Shown: positions 46,645-55,649 of the stretch, piece by piece | Position numbering within the stretch: position 1 is the first letter of the stretch | How the letters are laid out: each line of letters starts with the position of its first letter | From: Thauera linaloolentis 47Lol = DSM 12138 | GTDB taxonomy: Bacteria; Pseudomonadota; Gammaproteobacteria; Burkholderiales; Rhodocyclaceae | Direction: 5' to 3' | NCBI RefSeq assembly: GCF_000310205.1 | Contig: NZ_AMXE01000001.1 | Location: forward strand, 1 to 64,000 | Length of the DNA stretch: 64,000 nucleotides | Notes under the pieces: generated by a model | Databases searched by the model: none | What the model saw: the letters and a program-made list of their open reading frames with translations, nothing else | Told to the model about the DNA's origin: nothing | Position numbers and translations under genes: made by a program

Positions 46645-48585
46645 TCAAACGAGCGCTGCGGCATCAGGCTCAACAGATGGCACAAGCACTCCATTACCAT
46701 TCAGGTTCCGCATGAACGCTTCGAACATCAGCAATGTCCACAGCGGCGCACTATAGTCACGCGCACCGGACTGGTGGGCATCGACCAGATGCTGCAGGTA
46801 CTCGCGGTTGAATATACCGGTAGATGCCAGCGTATCTCCCAGCACTGCGTCACGGACGCGCTGCTTGAGCGGGCCGCGGAACCAGCGCGCAAGCGGCACG
46901 GCAAACCCCATCTTCGGCCGGTAGAGCACGTCATTGGGCAGCAAGGGCTCCAAGGCCTTCTTGAACAGGTACTTGCCCTCGTTGCCCTGGATCTTGAGCC
47001 CGGACGGCAGCGTGGCGAGCCACTCGACGAGCTTGTGGTCCATCAACGGCTCGCGCACTTCCAGCGAATGGGCCATGCTGGCACGGTCGACCTTGGTGTT
47101 GATGTCGCCGACGAGATAGGTCTTGAGATCCAGGTATTGGATCAGCGCCAGCGCATCATCGGTGTCGGCCTTGGCCGCGTGGCGGCGGAAGACGTCGAGC
47201 GCATCGTAGCCGCCAAGCTTGCGATGGAAATCGGCACTGAAGAGCTTGCTGCGCATGTCGCCGCGCAAGATCGACACACTGTGGAAATAGGCCTCGACCG
47301 AATCGCGCGCCATGGCCTGGAAGGTTGTTTTGGCACGGAGCACGCGTGGCGCCCAGTCGGCCTTCGGATAGACGCGGCCCAGCAGGCCGAACAGCGGCTG
47401 GCGCAAGCCCTGCGGCAGCGCCGAGCGCATGCGCTCTTCCATCAGGTGCATGCGATAGCGGCGGTAACCGCCGAAGCTCTCGTCGCCGCCATCCCCTGAC
47501 AGCGCCACCGTGACCTTCTTGCGCGCAAGCTGGCACACGCGATAAGTCGGGATGGCGGAGCTGTCAGCATAGGGTTCGTCGTACAGTGCCGCCAGCGTGT
47601 CGATGAGATCGAAGTCGTCCGACTTGACGGTCTCGACGAAATGATTGGTTCGGTAACGGTCCGCAACCATCTTCGCGAACGCGGACTCGTTGAACTTGGG
47701 ATCGTCGAAGGCGATGGAACAGGTGTTGACCGGCTCGTCCGACAAACCGGCCATGGTCGCGACCACGGCGCTGGAATCGACCCCGCCCGACAGGAAGGCC
47801 CCCAGCGGCACCTCGGAGATCATGCGCAGACGCACGGATTCGCGCAGGCGCTCGTTGAGCTCGGCAGTGGCATCGACCAGGCCGATGTCGTTGTCGAGCG
47901 AGAAACGGACATCCCAGTACTGCTTGGGCTCGGGAATCGGCTGCCCACGGCGGATGCAGAGCGATTCACCCGGCCCGAGCTTCTTCGCCCCCAGGAAGAT
48001 GGTGCGCGGTTCGGCGACATAGCCCAAGGCGAAATACTCTTCCACGCCCAGTGGATCGATGCGGCGATCGAGCCCGGGGTGCTGCATCAGCACCTTCAGT
48101 TCCGAGCCGAAGGCAAGGGTGCCGTCATCCAGTAGCGCATAGAACATCGGCTTAACCGCCAGGCGGTCACGTGCCATGAAGAATGTGTCACGCTTGCGGT
48201 CGTGCAAACCGAAGGCGAACATGCCGCGAAAGCGCTGCACGCAATCCTCGCCCCAAGCCTGCCAGGCATGGACGATGACCTCGGTATCGCTGCGGGTGCG
48301 GAACACGTAGCCGAGCGCTTCAAGCTCGGGCACGAGTTCCTGGAAATTGTAGATTTCACCGTTGAACACGACGCCGACCGAGCCGTCCTCGTTGAACAGC
48401 GGCTGCTGGCCGGTGGCGATATCGATGATGGACAGGCGGCGATGCGCGAGCGCGACGCCCGGTTCGAAGTGGTAGCCCCCCTCGTCCGGACCGCGGTGGT
48501 GCTGGATGTCGTTCATGCGCTGCATCAGCATACGGTCGAAGTCACGCTTGCCACGGGTATCAAAAAGGCCGGCAATGCCGCACAT
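46645..48585 (-). CDS. Asparagine synthase (glutamine-hydrolysing), XrtA-associated amidotransferase
   Basis: The 646-residue protein is a complete class B asparagine synthase. Cys2 after the initiator is the glutaminase nucleophile (MCGIAGLFDT), followed by HHRGPDEGG and FNGEIYNF, then the synthase loop SGGVDSS at 266-272 and GDGGDESFGGYRRYR. It matches the amidotransferase group found in XrtA loci (TIGR03108 type). Such enzymes in exopolysaccharide loci are thought to amidate a carboxyl group of a sugar or amino acid rather than only making free asparagine; in Zoogloea an asparagine synthase gene of this kind of cluster is reported to be needed for flocs. It lies 16 bases after the upstream glycosyltransferase gene. 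Confidence 0.93.
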   Translation of the reverse strand: MCGIAGLFDTRGKRDFDRMLMQRMNDIQHHRGPDEGGYHFEPGVALAHRRLSIIDIATGQQPLFNEDGSVGVVFNGEIYNFQELVPELEALGYVFRTRSDTEVIVHAWQAWGEDCVQRFRGMFAFGLHDRKRDTFFMARDRLAVKPMFYALLDDGTLAFGSELKVLMQHPGLDRRIDPLGVEEYFALGYVAEPRTIFLGAKKLGPGESLCIRRGQPIPEPKQYWDVRFSLDNDIGLVDATAELNERLRESVRLRMISEVPLGAFLSGGVDSSAVVATMAGLSDEPVNTCSIAFDDPKFNESAFAKMVADRYRTNHFVETVKSDDFDLIDTLAALYDEPYADSSAIPTYRVCQLARKKVTVALSGDGGDESFGGYRRYRMHLMEERMRSALPQGLRQPLFGLLGRVYPKADWAPRVLRAKTTFQAMARDSVEAYFHSVSILRGDMRSKLFSADFHRKLGGYDALDVFRRHAAKADTDDALALIQYLDLKTYLVGDINTKVDRASMAHSLEVREPLMDHKLVEWLATLPSGLKIQGNEGKYLFKKALEPLLPNDVLYRPKMGFAVPLARWFRGPLKQRVRDAVLGDTLASTGIFNREYLQHLVDAHQSGARDYSAPLWTLLMFEAFMRNLNGNGVLVPSVEPDAAALV

Positions 48586-48601
48586 GGTCAATAATCCTTG
48601 A

Positions 48602-49780
48602 TCAGTTTGAGCCCTGCCGCAGCAAGCGCTCGTACAGGTCGGTGTAGCGCGCCACCATGCCACCGAGGCTGAAACCCTGCTCGACCCTGTGGCGGCCGGC
48701 CAGCCCGTGCGAATGCCGCAGCGCAGCATTGGAAGCGTAGCACATCAGCGCCTCCGCCATCGCGGCAGGGTTCTCGGACGGCACCAGAACGCCCGTTCTG
48801 CCCGCCTCGACCAGTTCTCCGTTGCCGCCGACATCGGTCGCCACGACCGGTAGCCCGGTGGCCATCGCTTCCAGGATGGTGTTGGAGATGCCTTCCGCCC
48901 TGGACGGCAGCACAAAGACATCGAGGCTGCGCATCACTTCGGGCACGTCCTTGCGCTCACCCGCCAGCCATGCCACATCTTCCAGTTCGAGCCGCCGGAT
49001 TTCGTCTTCGACCATGGGCCTGAGCGGGCCGTCGCCGGCGATGACGAGGCGAAGGCACGAAGCGGCCTCCCCCCCATTCCGGCGCGCAATGCCGAAAGCA
49101 CGGACGAGATTGATCTGGTCCTTGACCGCCTGCAGACGGCCAACGGTGCCCACCACGAGCATCTCGGCGGCATTGAACGGAGAGCCGGGGAGGGACCGTC
49201 GCGCATCGGGGTGGAACCGCGTCGTGTCCACACCGTTGCAGATACGCTCCACGCGCCGCGACGACACACCGACACGCTCGACCAGGTAGCGCTCGATCTG
49301 CCCTGACAAGGCAACGTAGCGCGCGACGAAGGGACTGTAAGCGCGGCGTATGAGCTGATACTTGCGCGACATGCCGCCGGGATCCGAGACGTCCCAGCCA
49401 TGCTCGCCATGCACTCGCCCCGGCACGCCCGCCGCCCACGCGGGGGCCGCAGCCTCCAGCGCTGCAAGGTTTCTCGTATGCACGATCGCCGGCCGGTACT
49501 CGCGAAACAGCCGGTAGAGACGCGGATACAGCTTGATGCCATGACCGGGCGATTTGTGCAGGGAGATGAACGGGACGTCGTCGCGCTGCACACGCTTGCA
49601 GAAGCCGTCTGCGCAATGGCTCAGTGCGACGACCGCATGCCGGAAACGCTCCGCCGGCATACAGTTAATGATGTTCACCACCCCATTCTCGAGCCCGCCA
49701 ACGTCGAAGCTGTACAGCACGTGCATCACCAATGGACGCGGATCTCCCCCCGGCGGTTTCGAATCAGACCCCATGATCAT
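48602..49780 (-). CDS. Glycosyltransferase, PEP-CTERM/XrtA system type (TIGR03088-like)
   Basis: The 392-residue GT4 enzyme contains VMHVLYSFDVGGLENGVVN as N-terminal loop, GEHGWDVSDPGG, ICNGVDTTRFHP, GTVGRLQAVKDQINLVRAF, and EGISNTILEAMATGLPVVATDVGG with the GT4 donor motif. The HGEHGWD and VGGLENG patterns are typical of the XrtA-locus group TIGR03088. The gene overlaps the exosortase gene by 4 bases (ATGA), so the two proteins are made in step. It would build part of the polymer repeat unit on the cytoplasmic side. Confidence 0.92.
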   Translation of the reverse strand: MIMGSDSKPPGGDPRPLVMHVLYSFDVGGLENGVVNIINCMPAERFRHAVVALSHCADGFCKRVQRDDVPFISLHKSPGHGIKLYPRLYRLFREYRPAIVHTRNLAALEAAAPAWAAGVPGRVHGEHGWDVSDPGGMSRKYQLIRRAYSPFVARYVALSGQIERYLVERVGVSSRRVERICNGVDTTRFHPDARRSLPGSPFNAAEMLVVGTVGRLQAVKDQINLVRAFGIARRNGGEAASCLRLVIAGDGPLRPMVEDEIRRLELEDVAWLAGERKDVPEVMRSLDVFVLPSRAEGISNTILEAMATGLPVVATDVGGNGELVEAGRTGVLVPSENPAAMAEALMCYASNAALRHSHGLAGRHRVEQGFSLGGMVARYTDLYERLLRQGSN

Positions 49781-51309
49781 TGCGGAATGCTCTGCGACGC
49801 CCGATCGACCCCCTGTTCGATGGCGGACAAGTGGGCGCGGAGAAAATCGTCAAGCCGCCGCGCCGCGCGGGCGGCATCGTCCCCCGCCGGCGTCATCAGG
49901 ACGATGGCGGCCGAGGCATCTTCCCTGCCGAAAAGCCGCTCGATGGCGAGCTGGATCTTCACTTCGCTGTCGCGGTAAACGTTGCGGCCATCCAGGCGAT
50001 AGACATGCCACACCAGCAATTGCCCCTGTGGCGAAGTCATCAGCGACTGCACCAGCGTGACGCCGCTCGATGCCGTATGCACCTCGCGACGAAGGACATC
50101 GATGCCCTGCTCCCGTAGCGGCACCGGGCCATTGCCCCAGCTCAGCATCTCGCTGTCGTCGCGCTGCGCGTAATACCAAGCAGCGAACAGTCCGACGGGC
50201 GGCGTCCCGCCCCCTTCCGCATACGCTTCGAAGGCTTCCGCCCGAGCCCCGGCATAGACCGGCCGATAGGCGATGGCCGCCCTGTCCACCGCATCCCAGC
50301 CTTGCGCAGGCGCCGGCATCGCAAGCGAGACGGGGAAGGCAGCAACCGGTACGTCCAGCGCCCGCAGAAGCGGAGGAAACGGAAGCACGGCGAAGGCCAG
50401 GACCAGCCCCGCCCCCAGCGCCCTGGCCCGTGCGGGCGCAGCCTCCACCACCGCGGCCGGCGCAGGATGGAACGGCTCCTCGTGCCAGCGGGCCCCGATC
50501 CAGAACAGCAGGAAGATGACCACACCGAAGAACACCCACCCATAGAGCAGGTGATCGACGCCGACCGCCAGCGTATTGTCGGAGAGATAGCCGATCATCA
50601 CGATCATGTAGGCCCGCAGCCAGTTGGCGAGGATGGGTACGATGGCCGCAACCAGCATGAAAAGCAGTCGCCGCCGCAAGCTGCGGTAGTTGAGATAGGC
50701 GTAAAGCGCTCCGACCATCAACGAGGCAATCAGATAGCGGCTGCCACTGCATGCCTCGACGACCGACCACCGTCCGTTCGGCACCACGAAATGCAGCCCC
50801 TCCTGGTACACCGGGACACCGGATAGGCGCAGCGCCCAGACGGTGAACTCCGCCGTGTAGTGCATCAGCGTCGGCAGCATGAAGTCGCCGATCGGCACGC
50901 CAAAGAACAGGAAGAGCAGAGGGAACAACAGGATCCGCCCCAGCTTCCAGCCCAGGCATCCGACGAGGACGCAGAACAGCATCGCCACGAGCGCGAAATG
51001 CTGAGCGGCGGCAACGCTCACCAGACCGCCGACCAGCCAGAGCAGCCCGGCCATTGCCGCCGGCAAGGCCAGCCAGGCCACCGGCTGCGGTTGCAGGCCG
51101 CCCATGCGATCACGGGCACGCCAGATGAGCCAGACAAAGATCGGCAGTACGGCAAGGCCATGCGCATAGGTATCGGACCGCCACCAGATGCCGGCCATTT
51201 CCTGTGCTGTCTGCCAATACCACCCGACGGTCCAGACCAAGCCCAGGAAGATCGTCAGCATCACGGCCGGGAAACCCGAACGGGGGCTCACGGAAACACT
51301 CGTACTCAT
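49777..51309 (-). CDS. xrtA: Exosortase A with fused C-terminal EpsI domain
   Basis: Exosortase A (EpsH) is a polytopic inner-membrane cysteine transpeptidase-like protein that recognises PEP-CTERM tails. The N-terminal 280 residues hold eight to nine membrane segments and the catalytic triad: Cys187 in EACSGSRYL, Arg232 in NWLRAYM and His253 in VDHLLYGW. Residues about 300-500 form an EpsI/DUF3485 domain facing the periplasm (AYRPVYAGARAEAFEAYAEGG, GVTLVQSLMTSPQGQ), fused as in most XrtA proteins. The 510-residue length is normal for this fusion. It overlaps glycosyltransferase genes at both ends by 4 bases. No PEP-CTERM substrate was found in the window, so its clients must be encoded elsewhere. 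Confidence 0.96.
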   Translation of the reverse strand: MSTSVSVSPRSGFPAVMLTIFLGLVWTVGWYWQTAQEMAGIWWRSDTYAHGLAVLPIFVWLIWRARDRMGGLQPQPVAWLALPAAMAGLLWLVGGLVSVAAAQHFALVAMLFCVLVGCLGWKLGRILLFPLLFLFFGVPIGDFMLPTLMHYTAEFTVWALRLSGVPVYQEGLHFVVPNGRWSVVEACSGSRYLIASLMVGALYAYLNYRSLRRRLLFMLVAAIVPILANWLRAYMIVMIGYLSDNTLAVGVDHLLYGWVFFGVVIFLLFWIGARWHEEPFHPAPAAVVEAAPARARALGAGLVLAFAVLPFPPLLRALDVPVAAFPVSLAMPAPAQGWDAVDRAAIAYRPVYAGARAEAFEAYAEGGGTPPVGLFAAWYYAQRDDSEMLSWGNGPVPLREQGIDVLRREVHTASSGVTLVQSLMTSPQGQLLVWHVYRLDGRNVYRDSEVKIQLAIERLFGREDASAAIVLMTPAGDDAARAARRLDDFLRAHLSAIEQGVDRASQSIPQ

Positions 51310-52547
51310 GCTGCGCCCCCATCCAATCCTCGGGCAGGTGCCAGCAAGCGGTCAAGCTGACGCAAGTGGGCCTCCCAACTATATTCATTCACGACCCGCG
51401 CACGCGCCGCCACGCTCATTGCGGCACGGCGCTGCGGATCGCGCAGCAGGTCCGTCACCACGTGGACGACCTCGGCACCATCGCGCGTGATCTCACACTC
51501 GTGGCCGGGCTCGGCCTTGAGCCCGGCGGCAGAGTCGGCCGACACCACGACGGGCCGCGCCATCGCCATGGCTTCGAGAACCTTGTTCTGGATGCCGCGC
51601 GCGATGCGCAATGGCGCCACGACCACATCGGCGTGCGCAAGGTAGGGCCGCACGTCCGGCACCGTGCCGGTGACATGGATGCGCTCCCCCGCCAGCGCAA
51701 GAACAGCCGGAGCCGGATTCATGCCGACGATCCAGAAGCGCAGTTCCGGAACATGGCGCCGGATCTGCGGCAGGAGTTCTTCTGCAAACCAGGTCACCGC
51801 ATCGATGTTCGGCCAGTAGTCCATCGCCCCGCTGAAGACCACGACCGGCCCCCCCGCAGGATAGGGCGAATCCGGCGCATTCTCGGGCGCGAAGAAGCCG
51901 GCATCGACGCCGTTCTGCATGACATGCGTGCGCCCGACCGCCTCGGGTGCGGCACGCGTAAACAAAGCCGCTTCGGCCTCGGTGACGAACAGACTGGCAT
52001 CACTCGCCATCGCCGCCTTGCGCTCGAAAGCCAGCAGGCGCTCGCCTTCCCTTCGATAAAGCCAGGACATCGGCCAGCGACGGTCGGCTGCATACTGCGT
52101 CCATTTGGCCGAATCGACGTCGCAGAAATCGATGACCCGATTCTGCAGTCCCGGGGCATCGAGGTATTGGGCCATCGGACCGGAGAACGCAAGCGCCCGG
52201 GTGATGCCCTGGTCCGCGACGGTGGAACGTACCCAGCTCGCAAGCCGGGTACTGCGGTAATACGGCAGGCTCAGCGCCTCACCGCTCAGCAGACCGCGCA
52301 GGCTTCCAATGCGGCCACGGCGCGGATCGAGATCGATGGCGCAGACGTCCTCGCACCATTCGGCGAGCCCGCCCACATGCTGGCGGTCGTCCGGATGATC
52401 CACGAAAGTGCCCAGGAACACCCGATGAGTACGCGCGAGATGACGCAGAATGTTGAACGAGCGCACCTTGTCGCCCTTGTTGGGCGGATATGGAATACGG
52501 TGCGCCAAATACAGGACGGGTGGCAGAAGCGCCTTCGAATCCGCCAC
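51306..52547 (-). CDS. Glycosyltransferase, PEP-CTERM/XrtA system type (TIGR03087-like)
   Basis: The 413-residue protein begins VADSKALLPPVLYLAHRIPY with PPNKGDKVRS, the hallmark start of the XrtA-locus sugar transferase group TIGR03087. FCDVDSAKWTQYA, NGVDAGFFAP, GAMDYWPNIDAV and RGIQNKVLEAMAMARPVV follow; the last is the donor-binding motif. The GTG at 52547 was chosen because the previous gene stops 4 bases before it and homology begins there; the longer frame with an ATG at 52634 lies within the FemAB-like gene. It overlaps xrtA by 4 bases. Confidence 0.92.
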   Translation of the reverse strand: MADSKALLPPVLYLAHRIPYPPNKGDKVRSFNILRHLARTHRVFLGTFVDHPDDRQHVGGLAEWCEDVCAIDLDPRRGRIGSLRGLLSGEALSLPYYRSTRLASWVRSTVADQGITRALAFSGPMAQYLDAPGLQNRVIDFCDVDSAKWTQYAADRRWPMSWLYRREGERLLAFERKAAMASDASLFVTEAEAALFTRAAPEAVGRTHVMQNGVDAGFFAPENAPDSPYPAGGPVVVFSGAMDYWPNIDAVTWFAEELLPQIRRHVPELRFWIVGMNPAPAVLALAGERIHVTGTVPDVRPYLAHADVVVAPLRIARGIQNKVLEAMAMARPVVVSADSAAGLKAEPGHECEITRDGAEVVHVVTDLLRDPQRRAAMSVAARARVVNEYSWEAHLRQLDRLLAPARGLDGGAA

Positions 52548-52551
52548 GCGC

Positions 52552-53601
52552 CTACCCCAGGTTGCGCACGATGTGCGGGCCGATGGCGTTTGCCACACCC
52601 ACCGGCAGACGCTTCCACAGAGCGATGAAGGCACGGTACTTGGGGTTCATCGGATTGTTCTGCGGCACGCTGTCACGCTTGTAGAGACGGTACTCGTAGG
52701 ACAAGGACTGCGGCTCGAAACCCCAGTTCTTCTTGAAGCTGTACGGGCCGGTACCGATCTTGCTGCGGCCATAGTCGAACACCTTGCAACCTCGTTCGCA
52801 GGCACGGCGCATCAGCTCCCAGTACTTGAAATCGTTGGCGGCGAGATCCCGTGCGGCGGTGTCGTCGCCAGCGTAATAAGGCAGCACTTCGTCACGGAAG
52901 TAGAAACTGAGCACGCTCGACAGCAGCCTGCCGTCGGCATCGGTCACCGTCAGCACCTCGCAGTCGTCGCCGAAAGTGTCCTTCAGGCGCTGGAAGAACT
53001 TCTTCGGCATCGCAGGCGTGCCATGGCGCAATACGTTATCGGCATACAACGCAAAGAAACGATCGACGCCCGGATCGATGTGGCTGACGAGTCCGTTCTT
53101 GATGCCCTTGCGCACCATGGCGCGCTGCTTGCGCGGAATGGCAAGCATGTTGGCTTCGGCATCGGGCAGGATTTCCTTGCGGAAGGTCACGTAGAGATCC
53201 TGCCGTGGCCAGTCTTCATGCCGGAGTTCGAGGTTGCGATACTCCAGGTGCTGCACACCAAGTTGCCGCGCCAGCGTGTCGGCCTCCTGCTCGAGCAGCG
53301 CAATGACCTCTTCGCCCGCGCCCTCGTCCGCGGCAATGCCGCCATACACACAGAACGGCAACGACGTCAGCGCGTGGCCGAACAGGCGGCTCTTGACCTC
53401 GGCCAACGGCAGCACGGCGACGATCTGTCCGTCGCGCTCGGCGAACAGGAAGAAGGTGCGATGGCGAAACACCGTGCGCACGATGTCCTGCCACGCCGAC
53501 AGGTGGAAGAAGGTCGCCTGCGGACAGGCACGCACGAAGGCATCCCAGCGGGTGGCGTGTTCAGGCGAAAGCGGCTTGATCTTGATTGGCATGCGATGCA
53601 T
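52552..53601 (-). CDS. FemAB-like protein, XrtA/PEP-CTERM system-associated
   Basis: The 349-residue protein has two GNAT-like halves of the FemAB fold (FFHLSAWQDIVRTVF near the start; VLTVTDADGRLLSSVLSFY and FDYGRSKIGTGPYSFKKNWGFEP later). Fem proteins transfer amino acids from aminoacyl-tRNA to peptidoglycan bridges; the XrtA-locus branch (TIGR03019 type) has no proven activity. Given the neighbouring amide-forming enzymes, transfer of an amino acid to a sugar or to a lipid-linked unit is an attractive inference. AGGA stands just before the ATG at 53601; a second ATG 9 bases on is possible. Confidence 0.92.
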   Translation of the reverse strand: MHRMPIKIKPLSPEHATRWDAFVRACPQATFFHLSAWQDIVRTVFRHRTFFLFAERDGQIVAVLPLAEVKSRLFGHALTSLPFCVYGGIAADEGAGEEVIALLEQEADTLARQLGVQHLEYRNLELRHEDWPRQDLYVTFRKEILPDAEANMLAIPRKQRAMVRKGIKNGLVSHIDPGVDRFFALYADNVLRHGTPAMPKKFFQRLKDTFGDDCEVLTVTDADGRLLSSVLSFYFRDEVLPYYAGDDTAARDLAANDFKYWELMRRACERGCKVFDYGRSKIGTGPYSFKKNWGFEPQSLSYEYRLYKRDSVPQNNPMNPKYRAFIALWKRLPVGVANAIGPHIVRNLG

Positions 53602-53619
53602 CGGTCCTGGTGCGGGCCA

Positions 53620-54459
53620 TCAGGCCGCGTCACGGAAAACTTCGTCCGCGCGCCCCCAGGCGAAGTCGGACAACAAACGATCGAGACGCTCGGCCGTGCG
53701 CTCGAGATTCACGTAGTGGCGGAAGCGGGTCTTGGCGCTGGCTTCCTGAACACGAGGCTGCTCGGGATCGATTTCCCACGGATGGAAATAGAAGATCGCC
53801 GGGCGCTTGTCGTCGGCATTGACGCGTGCGATCTGCCAGCGCGACACCGAGTACGGCAGCAGGCGGAAGAAGCCGCCGCCGCCCGCCGGCCAGTTGCGGC
53901 CGAACGCTCGCACCGTGGTCACGGGCACTTCCACCAAACCATTGTCGAGCCGCCACGGAAAGCGCGGTGCGTCGGGAATGCCATAGTGGTCGTGCTTGAC
54001 CGGGTAGACACTGGAACTGTAGCCATAGCCAGCCTCGGCGATGCAGTCGTGCGCCCACAGGTTGGCGGTGCCGATGGAAAAGCTCGGCGCGCGGTAGCCG
54101 CTGACGTTCTTGCCCGTGATGTCCTCGAGCACCGCCTTGGCCAGACGGATGTCGGCCAGGAAAGCCTCAGGGGTCATCGCGCTGGCACGCTCGTGGCCAT
54201 AGCCGTGGCTGGCCACCTCGTGCCCGTTGTCGGCAATGCGTCGGATGAGTTGCGGAAAACGCTCGGCGATCCATCCCAGCGTGAAGAAAGTCCCGCACGC
54301 ATCATGGCCATCCAGCATTTCGAGGATGCGGTCCACGTTGCGCTCGATCCTGCAGGGCACGGCATCCCAGCCTTCGCGCGGGAAGTGGGGCGCCAGCGCG
54401 GAGACCTGGAAATAGTCTTCGACGTCACAAGTAAAGGCGTTGGTGATGCGGGTGTTCAT
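53620..54459 (-). CDS. XrtA-system polysaccharide deacetylase (DUF3473)
   Basis: The 279-residue protein has a carbohydrate esterase 4 domain: FTCDVEDYFQ with the metal-binding and catalytic aspartates near residue 12, GTFFTLGWIAERFP, VASHGYGHERAS with metal-binding histidines, and YRAPSFS. The last 80 residues (FFRLLPYSVSRWQ, FYFHPWEIDPEQPR) are the DUF3473 extension found only in exosortase-linked deacetylases (TIGR03006 type). It has no signal peptide. It is the second deacetylase of the island. The start at 54459 follows family length; the longer frame upstream adds 25 unrelated residues. Confidence 0.94.
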   Translation of the reverse strand: MNTRITNAFTCDVEDYFQVSALAPHFPREGWDAVPCRIERNVDRILEMLDGHDACGTFFTLGWIAERFPQLIRRIADNGHEVASHGYGHERASAMTPEAFLADIRLAKAVLEDITGKNVSGYRAPSFSIGTANLWAHDCIAEAGYGYSSSVYPVKHDHYGIPDAPRFPWRLDNGLVEVPVTTVRAFGRNWPAGGGGFFRLLPYSVSRWQIARVNADDKRPAIFYFHPWEIDPEQPRVQEASAKTRFRHYVNLERTAERLDRLLSDFAWGRADEVFRDAA

Positions 54460-54567
54460 GTCAGGCATTCCGGAAGGATGGCGTGACGATGTTCCGCCCC
54501 GCCGGCTCACCATGCAGAGGAAGGGCCGCGGCACGGATGAGGAGCACGGCGGAGGGGGCCGGAACGG

Positions 54568-55638
54568 TCATGGAGCTTTCTCTTCGGCGGGCGCATCGCG
54601 GCGCGCCGCCTGCAGTAATTGATTGAGTACGTTCAAGGTCGCGGAAACGGATTGCTCCAGGCTGGTCAGCCGCGCCTCGATGCGCTGGACATCGACTCCA
54701 GCCGCCAGCCCGGCAACCTGGTTCGCAAGTTCGGGCGAGACCTGCAGGCGCTCCAGCGCAAGCTGGTCGAGCACCAGTCCACTGGCGGGCTGCACGCGCC
54801 CCTCCCCATTCACCGAACGCGACGTCGCGAACTCTTCCTTCAGTTCGTCGATGGTCTCGCGCACGTCCGTCTCGCTGACGGTGTAGCGCTCGGACAGGTA
54901 AGCCCCGAGCAGCAGCCTGTCGCACAAGGTGTTGATCTTGCGCGGAATGCCGCCGGTATGACCATAGATGGCCGTGTAGGCCCCAGGCTCGAAGATCGGA
55001 TCGCCGTTCCAGCCGACATGGCCGAGGCGGTGCTCGATATAGCCGCGCGTTTCCTGCGAATCGAGCGGACCAAGATGGTAGGACGCAATCACGCGCTGGC
55101 GCAACTGCTGCATCTCGCCGCGCTGCATGATGTCGCGGAACTCGGGCTGGCCCACGAGAAAGCTCTGCAGCAGGGCGTGGTCTTCGAGCTGGAAGTTGGA
55201 CAGCATGCGCAGTTCCTCGACCGCGGCCGGCGTCAGGTTCTGCGCCTCGTCGACGATCAGCAGCGCACGCTTGCCGGACGCAGCGACCGAAACGAGGAAG
55301 GTCTCCAGCGCGAGCAGCAGCCCAGCCTTGTCGAGGTTGCGGCCCGGCACGCCGAATGCCGCGGCGACCATGCGCAGCATGTCGCTGGCGTCGATCTGGG
55401 TACTGACGAGGTTGGCCGCGATGACGTGGCTGGGATCGAGCTGCTCGAGCAGGCTGCGTACGATCGTGGTCTTGCCGGCACCGATTTCGCCGGTGATGAC
55501 GATGAAACCTTCGCTCTGATGCAGGCCGTATTCCAGGTAGGCCATCGCGCGCTTGTGCCCGCGGCTACCGTAGAAGAAGGTCGGATCGGGATTGAGCTGG
55601 AAGGGCTTGCCCTTGAACTTGAAGAATGATTCGTACAT
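54568..55638 (-). CDS. XrtA-system AAA ATPase
   Basis: The 356-residue protein is an AAA ATPase of the ExeA/GspA-like group. GEIGAGKTT at residues 50-58 is Walker A, LLIVDEAQN at 126-134 Walker B, followed by sensor motifs (LVGQPEFRDIM, GIPRKINTLCDR). The start MYESFFKFKGKPFQLNPDP is typical of the XrtA-locus type (TIGR03015). A C-terminal coiled-coil-like segment (about 310-345) extends beyond the ATPase. Unlike ExeA it lacks an evident membrane anchor and peptidoglycan-binding domain. Its role in polymer export or protein sorting is not established. 12 bases separate it from the outer-membrane protein gene upstream. Confidence 0.93.
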   Translation of the reverse strand: MYESFFKFKGKPFQLNPDPTFFYGSRGHKRAMAYLEYGLHQSEGFIVITGEIGAGKTTIVRSLLEQLDPSHVIAANLVSTQIDASDMLRMVAAAFGVPGRNLDKAGLLLALETFLVSVAASGKRALLIVDEAQNLTPAAVEELRMLSNFQLEDHALLQSFLVGQPEFRDIMQRGEMQQLRQRVIASYHLGPLDSQETRGYIEHRLGHVGWNGDPIFEPGAYTAIYGHTGGIPRKINTLCDRLLLGAYLSERYTVSETDVRETIDELKEEFATSRSVNGEGRVQPASGLVLDQLALERLQVSPELANQVAGLAAGVDVQRIEARLTSLEQSVSATLNVLNQLLQAARRDAPAEEKAP

Positions 55639-55649
55639 CTCGGGTCCGC

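Noticed and set aside
52450-54486. 678-codon plus-strand frame opposite the FemAB-like and deacetylase genes
   Set aside because: Composition is typical of antisense frames and it crosses two real genes.
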